A DNA stretch of 64,000 nt, taken from contig JAJPJL010000063.1 of NCBI GenBank assembly GCA_021324255.1, positions 1-64,000 of the forward strand, read 5' to 3'. The notes beneath the pieces are model-generated. The model did no database searches and had not been told where the DNA came from. It saw only the letters and a list, made by a program, of their open reading frames with translations. This DNA comes from Bacillota bacterium (GTDB lineage: Bacteria; Sysuimicrobiota; Sysuimicrobiia; Sysuimicrobiales; Segetimicrobiaceae). Made by a program: the position numbers and the translations under genes. Position 1 is the stretch's first letter; each line of letters begins with the position of its first letter. Below are positions 33,885-41,689 of this stretch, piece by piece.

Positions 33885-35114
33885 TCACGATCTCACGCCG
33901 ATCCAGAGCGTGTCGCGCGGCGCGGCGCCGCTCTCGGCGGCCCGGCGCGTCAGCTCAAACATCTCCCGGACGTTGGGGATCGTCACCTCCCGGCCGCCCA
34001 GCCCGCTGATGAAGCTTGCGACGGGGGGCCGGCGGTCCTGCGCATACAGCGTGGCGCGGATCTCGTTGGCCAGCACCCCGCTGTGGAACGGCGATCCCAT
34101 CGAGAAGTCGCGGTCCACGACGCCGATCGCCGCAAACCGCGAGAGCAGCGCCCCGAGCCCCTCGTAGTCGAACGGGCGGAACCACCGTACCCGCACGAAC
34201 CCGACCTTCTGTCCCTCCGCGCGCAGCTTGCGCACCACGACGCGGACGGGCATGGAGAGCGTCCCCATACCCACGAGCACGATCTCCGCGTCGTCCGTGT
34301 AGTACTCCTCGAAGAACGGACTGCCGTCGCCCCGGCCGAAGATCGCCCGAAAGTCGCGCCACGCCTCCTCGATGACGCCGGGCGCCTGGCGCATCGCCTC
34401 GTCCGTCTGACGCCGGATCTCCATCAGCCAGTCCTCGTTCACCTGAGGCGCAATCGTGATGGGGTTGTCGGGGTGCAGCACCAGCTTGCCGCGATCGTAC
34501 GGGGGGAGAAACCGGTCCACCCAGGCGCGCGGCGGCACCCGGACGAGCGACTGCGAGTGCGTCAGGAACGCGCCGTCCGTGCTGATCGCCACCGGCAGGT
34601 AGACGCGCCGGTCCTCGGCGACGCGATACGCCAGGAGCGTCGTGTCCAGCGCTTCTTGCGCGGTATCGACCCAGACGTGGAGCCAGCCCAGATCGCGCGC
34701 CGCCAGCGCATCGTTGTGCTCCGTGCCAAACGCGCCCGGGTCGTCGAGCGCGCGGTTGCCGACCATCGCGACGAGCGGCAGCCGCAGCGCCGGCGTGACG
34801 GCGATCGCCTCGAAGGCGTAGCACCAGCCGACCCCGCTGCTGCCGCAGAGCGCGCGCGCCCCCACGGCCGACGCGTGCTTGGCGATCTCGAACTGGCTGT
34901 GCTCGCTCTCCGCGACGATGTACTCCGCGTCCTGCTCACCGTCCGCGATCTGCTTTGCCACGTACTGCATCAACGTATCGTAAGGGCGGATCGGGTAGGC
35001 CGTGAGCACGTCGACATCCACGAGCTTGGTGGCGACCGCCACCGCCTCGCTGCCGCTGATCAGGGCTTCCTGCTCCACCTCCGCCGCCTGGACGGCGGCC
35101 GCGTCCGCGTCCAC
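33885..35114 (-). CDS. porA: 2-oxoacid:ferredoxin oxidoreductase alpha subunit
   Basis: The 409-residue product has the POR alpha layout: SGSEAVAV, LTAYPIRPYD (the position of YPITPSS in most), ESEHSQFEIA, SSGVGWCYAFEA and the central HNDALAARD. It lacks a fused gamma domain and the 4Fe-4S region, which is on the preceding gene. GTG 35114 overlaps the last base of the porGD stop. Variation in the YPI[R/T]P motif may tune the substrate. Confidence 0.9.
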   Translation of the reverse strand: MDADAAAVQAAEVEQEALISGSEAVAVATKLVDVDVLTAYPIRPYDTLMQYVAKQIADGEQDAEYIVAESEHSQFEIAKHASAVGARALCGSSGVGWCYAFEAIAVTPALRLPLVAMVGNRALDDPGAFGTEHNDALAARDLGWLHVWVDTAQEALDTTLLAYRVAEDRRVYLPVAISTDGAFLTHSQSLVRVPPRAWVDRFLPPYDRGKLVLHPDNPITIAPQVNEDWLMEIRRQTDEAMRQAPGVIEEAWRDFRAIFGRGDGSPFFEEYYTDDAEIVLVGMGTLSMPVRVVVRKLRAEGQKVGFVRVRWFRPFDYEGLGALLSRFAAIGVVDRDFSMGSPFHSGVLANEIRATLYAQDRRPPVASFISGLGGREVTIPNVREMFELTRRAAESGAAPRDTLWIGVRS

Positions 35115-36292
35115 TACTCGCCACCCCCTTCGCCGCCGGCGCCGGCCCGGAGCTTCGCGATCTGCTCCTGGTACTGCCCGCGGTATCGAAACCCGTGCGA
35201 CCGCTCGGATTGGCCGGCCAGCATCCCGCGCACCCACGCGGCGTAGGCGGCCGGATCCGCCTTGTAGCGTTCCCACTGGCTCCGGTGATCCGTGAACGCC
35301 GCCTCGTTGACCATGGTGATGCAGTCGTCCACGGGGCACACCGCCGCGCAGACCCCGCAGCCGCAGCAGGCGTCCGCGTTGAGGTCGTACGTCTGCTCGG
35401 GAGTGACGTCGAAACACCCGTCCGGACACTGCAGCCAGCACAACGTGCACTTCACGCACTTCTCGAAGTCGACGACCGGCCGCATCGTGCGGGTGGAAAA
35501 CTTCTTGAAGTAGGGGTTGCGCGCCGGCCGGTAGCCGCCCACCTCCCCGCCCACGCGCATCGGCGCTCCGAGCGGCATGCCCTCGACGGTGACGCCTTCG
35601 CGCATCGCCGTCCACCCCGGCAGCGTGAACGTGTAGGGCACCTCGGGGTTGCCTTCGTCCGGGCGCACGACCCGCACCTCGGTCTGCTCGTACGCGCGGC
35701 GGGCCGAGGTCACCTTGAGGTCGTCCTTCCATTCCTCCTTGATCGCCGCGAGCATCGCCTCCAGGCTCACGAGCTCGGGACACACCTTGGCCAGCGTGCC
35801 GAGCACGCGGACGTCCGTGTGGTCGTTCTTGTAGACCCACAGGCCGGAGAAGCTTGGAATGGCCGGGATGACGGCGAGCCGGTACGGGAAGGGCTTGCGA
35901 TGGCAAAACTCGACGATCGCGTCCGCCGGCAGCGTCGACGTGACCACCAGGACGCCGTCCGGCCGGACCTTTTGGTTGATGGGCTGGAGTCCGTACCAGG
36001 CCCACGACTCCACGCCCTTGCACAGCGTGTCGTCGACCGCGATCGTCACATCGGTCTCGGCGGGCTCGTACTGCGCCATGCTGAGCTCGAGCTCATCTTG
36101 ATCGGGCGCGACGATCGCGAAGTTCTTCGCCGGCACGCCGTTGCGCTCGGGCGAGTCGCCGTACCGCCCGAACGCGATCCCGACTTTGCCGCCACGGCGT
36201 GCGGCGAGCACCACGCCGCGGCTGATGTTCTTCGCGAGCGTCTTCTGAAAGATCCCGCGATAGACGATCTCCACGGACACCGTGCGTCCCAT
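35114..36292 (-). CDS. porGD: Fused gamma-delta subunit of 2-oxoacid:ferredoxin oxidoreductase
   Basis: The 392-residue protein joins a gamma domain (residues 1-190, with GVVLAARRGGKVGIAFGRYG) to a delta domain with two 4Fe-4S motifs, CVKCTLCWLQC near residue 280 and CCGCGVCAAVC near 315. The two subunits are separate in most POR enzymes. ATG 36292 is chosen over GTG 36301 because GGAGG lies 8 bases upstream of it. It is the second gene of the operon and probably passes electrons to ferredoxin. Confidence 0.88.
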   Translation of the reverse strand: MGRTVSVEIVYRGIFQKTLAKNISRGVVLAARRGGKVGIAFGRYGDSPERNGVPAKNFAIVAPDQDELELSMAQYEPAETDVTIAVDDTLCKGVESWAWYGLQPINQKVRPDGVLVVTSTLPADAIVEFCHRKPFPYRLAVIPAIPSFSGLWVYKNDHTDVRVLGTLAKVCPELVSLEAMLAAIKEEWKDDLKVTSARRAYEQTEVRVVRPDEGNPEVPYTFTLPGWTAMREGVTVEGMPLGAPMRVGGEVGGYRPARNPYFKKFSTRTMRPVVDFEKCVKCTLCWLQCPDGCFDVTPEQTYDLNADACCGCGVCAAVCPVDDCITMVNEAAFTDHRSQWERYKADPAAYAAWVRGMLAGQSERSHGFRYRGQYQEQIAKLRAGAGGEGGGE

Positions 36293-36345
36293 CGATGGCA
36301 CCTCCGTGTGCTCGCGCCCGCGGGACCGCGCGGCCCGCGGACGCG

Positions 36346-37143
36346 TCAGACCCCGCGCGACTCCCCGGCGGCCGCCGCGCCATCCGACGGCTCGCGCGAG
36401 GCCGGCGGCAGGTCGGCGAACAGCACCGCCTCGATCTCCTCGATGTGTGTCCGCATGCGCTCGGCGGCGGCGTCGGGATCCCGGTCGCGAATCGCGTCGA
36501 GAATCCGGCGGTGGCCCTCGAGCGACTTCTCCGCGCGTCCCGCCCCCTGCAGCGACCGGACGCGGCTCTCGCGCAACAGGTCCATCAGGATGTCGATCGT
36601 GCGGAGGACGACCTGGTTCTTCGCGGCCCGGGCGATCTGGTAATGGAACGCGTTGTCCTCGTCGATGGCGATGTCGCCGGCGCGAACCCGCGCCGCCTGC
36701 GCCGCGACGATCTCCTCCAGCCGCCGGACGTCGGCCGCGGTGGCACGAAACGCCGCCGCGCGCGCCAGCGGCGGCTCGAGCATCTTGCGCATGTCGAAGA
36801 GATCCGCCGCGGCGTGCTTGAACGCGGCGACGGCCTCGGCGAGCGGGGCGACAATGGCGTCGATGGAGACGGCCTTGACAACGGTCCCCTCGCCGTGCCG
36901 GGGCTCCACGAGCCCGCGCACCTCGAGCACGCGAATCGCGTCCCGGACCGACGTACGGCTCACGCCGAAGACCTCGGCCAGCTCACGCTCCGGCGGGAGC
37001 CGGTCCCCGGGCCCGAGACGGCCCTCGGCGATGAGCCGGTGGATCTGCGCGGCGATGTCCGCGTACACTTTCGTCTTGCGAACGGGCTCGAGCGCGTCTC
37101 GAACCGCCTGGGCCGGCAGCGGAGGAAGCGGTACGCTTGACAC
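36346..37143 (-). CDS. GntR/FadR-family transcriptional regulator
   Basis: The 265-residue protein has an N-terminal winged helix (GDRLPPERELAEVFGVSRTSV and VRDAIRVLEVRG) and a C-terminal FCD ligand domain with metal-ligand candidates (Asp, His and His in DNAFHYQIARA, GHRRILDAI and RTHIEEI). It starts with GTG 37143 just downstream of a perfect promoter and a TGGT-N3-ACCA type operator, so it probably represses itself and the por operon, responding to an organic acid. Confidence 0.92.
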   Translation of the reverse strand: MSSVPLPPLPAQAVRDALEPVRKTKVYADIAAQIHRLIAEGRLGPGDRLPPERELAEVFGVSRTSVRDAIRVLEVRGLVEPRHGEGTVVKAVSIDAIVAPLAEAVAAFKHAAADLFDMRKMLEPPLARAAAFRATAADVRRLEEIVAAQAARVRAGDIAIDEDNAFHYQIARAAKNQVVLRTIDILMDLLRESRVRSLQGAGRAEKSLEGHRRILDAIRDRDPDAAAERMRTHIEEIEAVLFADLPPASREPSDGAAAAGESRGV

Positions 37144-37171
37144 GGCGCGGTTTGCTCCTCAGAGCTGGTTC

Positions 37172-37186
37172 AGTGGTCCAACCACT
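37172..37186. promoter_or_regulatory. Palindromic GntR-family operator
   Basis: AGTGGT-CCA-ACCACT is a perfect inverted repeat with a 3-base spacer, close to the TNGTNNNACNA/TGGTNNNACCA motif of FadR-subfamily GntR proteins. It lies directly downstream of the -10 of the gntR promoter, where bound repressor would block initiation. Confidence 0.75.
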
Positions 37187-37189
37187 TAG

Positions 37190-37219
37190 AGTATAAACAA
37201 CTCTCCCGGGGCTCGTCAA
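37190..37219 (-). promoter_or_regulatory. Sigma70-type promoter of the gntR-por operon
   Basis: On the minus strand TTGACG (37219-37214), an 18-bp spacer and TATACT (37195-37190) lie about 47 bp upstream of the gntR GTG. The operator overlaps the transcription start region. Confidence 0.78.
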
Positions 37220-37253
37220 CGAGCCGCACGTCCTCGAACGTCCTCGAAGCATC

Positions 37254-38186
37254 CTACAGCCGCAGGGTCCAGGTTTCGCGCATCAGCCGCCCGAACGCCC
37301 CATCGGCACGCCGGCGGATCACGCGGAATCCGCCGCGCGCAAGCAGCCCCCGCGCCGCCCGGAATTCCCGGGCCGCGTCGGCCCGGATATGCCGGTACCC
37401 GGCCTCGCCCGCGAACCGCACGCAAGCGTCGAGGAGACGGGCGCCGAGCCCCGCCCCGCGGGCCCACGGCTCGACAAACAGCAAGCGCGCGGCTGCCGCG
37501 GTGCCGGACTGCCGCATCACGAGAGCGCCGCCCGCGCGGATACCGCCGTGCTCCGCGACCCAGCATCGGGAGCCGTTGCGATCTGCATCGCGCAAAAACT
37601 TCGCCGCGGTCTCCGCCACGCGGGCCTCGAACCGCGGGCCGAGCCCGTACTCCTGCACGCACAACGCGCCGTGCCGGTAGGCGATCCACCCGAGATCTCC
37701 CGGTCCGTGCAGCCGCAACAGCGTCGGAGGCGCCGCAGACGGCGCCTCCAGCAACCGCTCGATGGTCTGCATGGCGTCCACGAGGCGGTCCTGGAGTCCG
37801 GGCGCCAGGCCCCGCAGCAGGGAGACGATCTCGTCGCGCTGGCGGCTGGAGAGCGGGACAAACACATCCCGGCCCCGCGGCGTCAACGACAGCAACATTT
37901 CGCGCCCGTCCGCCCCCGACGGTGTGCGCGCGACGAGACGCCGCGCTTCGAAGTTCCGGAGGATGCGGCTCAGGTACCCCGGGTCGAGCGACAGGTCGCG
38001 GCTGAGTGCCGCGGCCGTGAGCGTCTCGCGGTGCGCCAGCTCGTACAGGACGCGCACCTGCGCCAGCGAAAACCGGCTGCCGAGGAACCCCGGGCGGAGC
38101 ACGCCGATTCTGCGGGTGTAGAATCGGTTGAACCGGCGGATCGCGGCAACACGCTGTTCCAGGTCCGCCTCAACCGCCGGTCTCAT
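37254..38186 (-). CDS. MarR-family regulator fused to a GNAT acetyltransferase
   Basis: The 310-residue protein has an N-terminal MarR winged helix (VRVLYELAHRETLTAAALSRDL, GYLSRILRNFEARRLVAR) and a C-terminal GNAT domain with the acetyl-CoA loop RGAGLGARLL and VEPWARG. Fusions of this type act as transcription factors that may be controlled by, or couple to, N-acetylation. ATG 38186 lies inside the end of the preceding ABM gene (17-bp overlap). It is the last gene of the alaX-YCII-ABM-marR run, with a palindrome at 39559-39578 upstream that is a candidate target. Confidence 0.9.
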   Translation of the reverse strand: MRPAVEADLEQRVAAIRRFNRFYTRRIGVLRPGFLGSRFSLAQVRVLYELAHRETLTAAALSRDLSLDPGYLSRILRNFEARRLVARTPSGADGREMLLSLTPRGRDVFVPLSSRQRDEIVSLLRGLAPGLQDRLVDAMQTIERLLEAPSAAPPTLLRLHGPGDLGWIAYRHGALCVQEYGLGPRFEARVAETAAKFLRDADRNGSRCWVAEHGGIRAGGALVMRQSGTAAAARLLFVEPWARGAGLGARLLDACVRFAGEAGYRHIRADAAREFRAARGLLARGGFRVIRRRADGAFGRLMRETWTLRL

Positions 38187-38487
38187 CGCCCAGCACCACC
38201 TCGTAGTGCTGCGCCCGGCGGTCGTACTGCGCGAGCAGCGCGGCGGCCTCGTCGGCGACGACCGCCTGCTCGACATCGGACCCGGCAAAGCCGCGGACGG
38301 CGTCGAGCGATCGCCACAGGGTGACCACGGCGACCTCCACCACGCCGGACACCGGTCGCTCGAGCAGGAACATGCGCACGTATCCGGGCTGCCGCCGCAG
38401 CGCGGGCAGCACGTGGGCGCGCACATGGTCGGCGTAGGCACGCGCCCGGTCGGGCGCCGCCTGCGCGCGCCAAACGCGGGCGATCAC
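38170..38487 (-). CDS. Antibiotic-biosynthesis-monooxygenase (ABM)-like protein
   Basis: The 105-residue product resembles the dimeric ferredoxin-like ABM fold: VIARVWRAQ, HVLPALRRQPGYVRM, FLLERPVSG, VVTLWRS and Ala/Val-rich tail. Such proteins include heme-degrading and quinone monooxygenases, and many have no known role. GTG 38487 overlaps the upstream stop (GTGA) and its end overlaps the MarR-GNAT start. Confidence 0.7.
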   Translation of the reverse strand: MIARVWRAQAAPDRARAYADHVRAHVLPALRRQPGYVRMFLLERPVSGVVEVAVVTLWRSLDAVRGFAGSDVEQAVVADEAAALLAQYDRRAQHYEVVLGDETGG

Positions 38488-38795
38488 CGGCCGCGCCCCG
38501 GCCGGGGCGGCTCCAGGTCGTTGCCCACCACGACCGCCCACGGCCGCACCTTCCATCGCGCGACGAGCCCGCCGGTCACGTACGGATCGGCCTCGGCAAA
38601 GCGCTCCGCCGCGCCGCGGTCCGCGCACCGGAACACGAGCAGTGCCTCGTCCGCGGGCTCACCCACCGCCCCGGCGAGCACCAGCTCGCCGCGCTCGTAC
38701 GCGTCCCGCACCAGACGGAGGTGCTCGCCACGGTACGGCGCGCGCCTGCCGACGAAGTTCTCGACGACCTCGTAGGTCAGGACCCAGAAGTTCAT
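38484..38795 (-). CDS. YCII-related domain protein
   Basis: The 103-residue protein fits the YCII-like fold: MNFWVLTYEVVENFVGRRAPYR, HLRLVRDAYERGELVLAGAVG and AERFAEADPYVTGGLVARW. The conserved His/Asp pair of YCII is present (HLRL and DPYV). The function is unknown. ATG 38795 overlaps the alaX stop (ATGA), which fits a coupled operon. Confidence 0.8.
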   Translation of the reverse strand: MNFWVLTYEVVENFVGRRAPYRGEHLRLVRDAYERGELVLAGAVGEPADEALLVFRCADRGAAERFAEADPYVTGGLVARWKVRPWAVVVGNDLEPPRPGRGR

Positions 38796-39514
38796 CGTAC
38801 GACCTCCCCCGCCGCGAGCCGGATCTCCAAGCGGCGGTTCGCCTTGCCTTTGTTCTCCGTCTTCACGATCTTGAGGGCCCCGATCTCGCGGGCGCTGGCG
38901 ACGTGCGTGCCGCCGTCGGCCTGCGCGTCGTACCCTTCGATCTCCACCACCCGGATCCGGTCGAGATCGCGGGGCACGGTATCCCGGGCGAGCCGCACGA
39001 GATCCAACCGTTCGAACTCGTCCCGCGTCACAAACCGCACCGTGATGCGGGGGCCCACGGCGATCACACGATTCGCCTCCTGCTCCACGGCCGCCACGCG
39101 ATCCCTGCTGAGATCCTCGAGGGCAAAGTCCATGCGGGCGCGGTCGGGATAGATGGCGCCGCCCGTGACCAGGGCGCCGAACAACCGGTAGACCGCGCCC
39201 ACGAGAATGTGGAGCGCCGAGTGATGGCGCATGATCGCGTACCGCCGGTCCCAGTCCAGGACCGCGGTGACCGCGGCGCCCGGCGGCGGGCCGTCGCCGT
39301 CGAGGACGTGCCAGACGTCCGGCCCGGCGCGCCGCACCTCCACGACCCGTCGCTCGCCGCCCGGCCATCGCATCCACCCGAGGTCCGGCGGCTGGCCGCC
39401 GCCGCCGGGGAAACACACGGTTCGGTCGAGCACCACGGCCGGCCCGTCGGCGGCTGTGACGGCGGCCGCAGTCTCGCGCAGGTACGCGTCGTGGAGGTAC
39501 AGGAGCTCCGTCAT
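38792..39514 (-). CDS. AlaX-type alanyl-tRNA editing protein
   Basis: The 240-residue protein has the AlaX fold: GGGGQPPD, the histidine pair RHHSALHIL and the C-terminal DGGTHV. In many AlaX and AlaRS editing domains a Cys replaces the Asp before GGTH. It would deacylate Ser- or Gly-tRNA-Ala. ATG 39514 is chosen because it follows a GGTGGTG site; the frame is open upstream to 39568 but would place the start within the palindromic operator. Confidence 0.85.
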   Translation of the reverse strand: MTELLYLHDAYLRETAAAVTAADGPAVVLDRTVCFPGGGGQPPDLGWMRWPGGERRVVEVRRAGPDVWHVLDGDGPPPGAAVTAVLDWDRRYAIMRHHSALHILVGAVYRLFGALVTGGAIYPDRARMDFALEDLSRDRVAAVEQEANRVIAVGPRITVRFVTRDEFERLDLVRLARDTVPRDLDRIRVVEIEGYDAQADGGTHVASAREIGALKIVKTENKGKANRRLEIRLAAGEVVR

Positions 39515-39558
39515 GGGCACCACCGGGGGCGCGCGAGATGTCGCCATCGTCGCATAAT

Positions 39559-39578
39559 TAGTTGACAATCGTCAACTA
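39559..39578. promoter_or_regulatory. Palindromic operator upstream of alaX
   Basis: TAGTTGAC (39559-39566) and GTCAACTA (39571-39578) form a perfect 8-bp inverted repeat with spacer AATC, in a locally AT-rich patch just before the first gene of the alaX run. Palindromes of this shape suit MarR or TetR dimers, and the operon's last gene is a MarR-GNAT protein. A sigma70 promoter could not be placed with certainty. Confidence 0.65.
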
Positions 39579-39661
39579 TTTCACGACGACCCCGCGGGTG
39601 GCGCGGCGTGGAGGGAGACAGAGGAGGAAGCGGGCGGACCGGTGCGACGGAGCGCGTGACG

Positions 39662-40144
39662 CTAGGGAGAGCCGCCTTCGCCCGGCGACGCGGGAGCGCC
39701 GGTCGGGAGCCCCGGCACGAGCTCGCCTCTGACCTGCGTGGAGTGCCCGCGGAACAGCGCGATCACCCTGCCCGTCTGGTCGGTGACCGTGACGTCGCAC
39801 GTGCCGGACCGCGCGCCGCGATGCCGCTCCGCGGCCGAGGCGGTCAGGACGTCGCCCTCGCGGGCCGGCGCGATGAACGTGATGAGGCAGTTGTTGGCGA
39901 CCGTAACGCGGTTGTGCGAGTTGCAGGCGAACGCGAACGCGGAGTCCGCGAGGGAGAAGATCAACCCCCCGTGGCAAACGAGGTGCCCGTTGCACATGTC
40001 GGGCCGCACCGGCATGCGGAGCACGGCGCGGCCCGGCCCGACCTCGAGCACTTCCATGCCGAGCGCCTGGCTGGCGCGATCCCGCGCCCACATGGCGTCG
40101 CGGGCCGCTTCGGCGATCGATTGCGGCGTCAACCTGCGGCTCAT
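39662..40144 (-). CDS. PaaI-type acyl-CoA thioesterase (hotdog fold)
   Basis: The 160-residue protein has the hotdog core of the PaaI family: HLVCHGGLIFSLADSAFAFACNS, with the loop HGG and the catalytic Asp, followed by TVANNCLITFIAPAREGD. It hydrolyses acyl-CoA thioesters, such as hydroxyphenylacetyl-CoA in the named family. ATG 40144 is used; the frame is open upstream but without support. It is divergent from the TrmA-family gene. Confidence 0.9.
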   Translation of the reverse strand: MSRRLTPQSIAEAARDAMWARDRASQALGMEVLEVGPGRAVLRMPVRPDMCNGHLVCHGGLIFSLADSAFAFACNSHNRVTVANNCLITFIAPAREGDVLTASAAERHRGARSGTCDVTVTDQTGRVIALFRGHSTQVRGELVPGLPTGAPASPGEGGSP

Positions 40145-40261
40145 GCCCACCCGGCCGTCGATGCACGCGGCCGGGGTACGGCTTCGTGAGCGGGCGGGCC
40201 GCGGTCCTGCCGCGCACCCGCGGACCGGCGCCGCGGCGTCCCATGCTATCATAGCCACGTG

Positions 40262-41647
40262 ATGACGACGGCAACCGACCGAAAGCGGCAGCCGCCGGTC
40301 CAGAAGGGCCGGGACGTGGCCCTCGACATCGACCGCCTCGCGTACGGCGGGCGGGGCGTCGGGCGCGTCGACGGCTTCGTCGTGTTTGTCCCCGGCACCG
40401 CGCCGGGCGACCGCGTGCGCGCGCGCCCATGGCGGGTCAAACGCGGGTACGCCGAGGCCGACCTCGTCGCCGTGGAGCGCCCCTCACCACACCGCACGCC
40501 GCCGCCCTGCCCGCACTTCGGACCCTGCGGCGGCTGCGTCTGGCAGCACGTTGCCTACGAGACGCAGGCCGCGGCCAAGGAATCGATCGTGCGGGAGAGC
40601 CTGACGCACCTCGCCGGCGCCGCGCCGGTGTCCGTGCGGCCGATCATCGCGATGGCGGAACCGTGGCGCTATCGCAACAAGATGGAGTTTACGTTTCATC
40701 CCACCGGTGTGCTCGGCCTCCACCGCCGGGGCGCCTTCGATCGCATCACCCCGATCGAGTCGTGCCTCCTGCAGTCCCGCGCGGCGAACGGCATCTTGTC
40801 CGCCGTGCGCGCGTTCGCGGCGACCTCAGCGCTCTCCCGGTATGCTCCGCGCGAGCGGGCCGGGCTGCTGCGCCAGCTCGTGATCAGGGAAGCCGCGGCC
40901 ACGGGGGAGCTCATGGCCGCGATCGTGACGACCGCGCCGGAGGTGCCGGCGTTGCGCGCGCTTGCGGAGCGTCTCGTGGCGGGCGAACCGCGGATCGCGG
41001 GGGTGCTCCACGCCGTCAATCCGGGCCCCTCCGACGGTCTGCCGTTTGCGAGCATCACCGTCCTGGCCGGGCGGCCGTACATCGTCGACGCGATCGACGG
41101 ACTCCGGTTTCGCATCGGCCTCGAGACGTTCTTCCAGACCAACACGGCGCAGGCGGAGCAGCTCGTGCACGTCGTCCGGGAATTTGCCCGGCTCGGCGGC
41201 GGCGAGGCGGTCTACGACCTCTACTGCGGGGTGGGGACGTTTTCCCTGGCGCTCGCCCGGCGCGCGGCGCGTGTCTACGGGGTCGAGATCGCGGCGGCGG
41301 CCGTCGAGGCGGCCGCGGAGAACGCCGCGCTCAACGGCCTCGCAAATGTCGAGTTTACGAGCGGCGACGTGCGCAGGGCTCTCCCCGCGCTCGCCGCGCG
41401 CACGGGTCGGCCCGACCTCGTGCTGCTCGATCCGCCGCGCGGCGGCGCGGGCGGGCGGGTGATGCGGCGAGTGATGGAGACCCAGGCGCCGCGGGTCATC
41501 TATGTCTCGTGCAATCCCACGACGCTCGCCCCGGATCTCAAGGAACTGCTCGCCGGCGGGTACGCGCTCCGGGCGGTGCAGCCCATCGACCTGTTCCCTC
41601 ACACGCACCACGTGGAGTGCGTCGCGCTCCTGGAGCGGGCCTCCTAG
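40262..41647 (+). CDS. TrmA/RlmD-family RNA (uracil-5-)-methyltransferase
   Basis: The 461-residue enzyme has an N-terminal TRAM domain (LDIDRLAYGGRGVGR), the 4Fe-4S cysteines CPHFGPCGGC, the SAM motif YDLYCGVGTFSL, the catalytic cysteine in YVSCNPTTL and a DPPRGG motif. Members methylate uracil-5 in tRNA (TrmA) or 23S rRNA (RlmC/D); the target here is not clear. The start may be ATG 40262 or GTG 40259. A TATCAT at 40247-40252 lies only 9 bases before, so the mRNA may be leaderless. Confidence 0.93.
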   Translation: MTTATDRKRQPPVQKGRDVALDIDRLAYGGRGVGRVDGFVVFVPGTAPGDRVRARPWRVKRGYAEADLVAVERPSPHRTPPPCPHFGPCGGCVWQHVAYETQAAAKESIVRESLTHLAGAAPVSVRPIIAMAEPWRYRNKMEFTFHPTGVLGLHRRGAFDRITPIESCLLQSRAANGILSAVRAFAATSALSRYAPRERAGLLRQLVIREAAATGELMAAIVTTAPEVPALRALAERLVAGEPRIAGVLHAVNPGPSDGLPFASITVLAGRPYIVDAIDGLRFRIGLETFFQTNTAQAEQLVHVVREFARLGGGEAVYDLYCGVGTFSLALARRAARVYGVEIAAAAVEAAAENAALNGLANVEFTSGDVRRALPALAARTGRPDLVLLDPPRGGAGGRVMRRVMETQAPRVIYVSCNPTTLAPDLKELLAGGYALRAVQPIDLFPHTHHVECVALLERAS

Positions 41648-41689
41648 GGAGCGCCGCGGGTCGAGGCCCCGCGCGGCCGGCGCGCCCGG

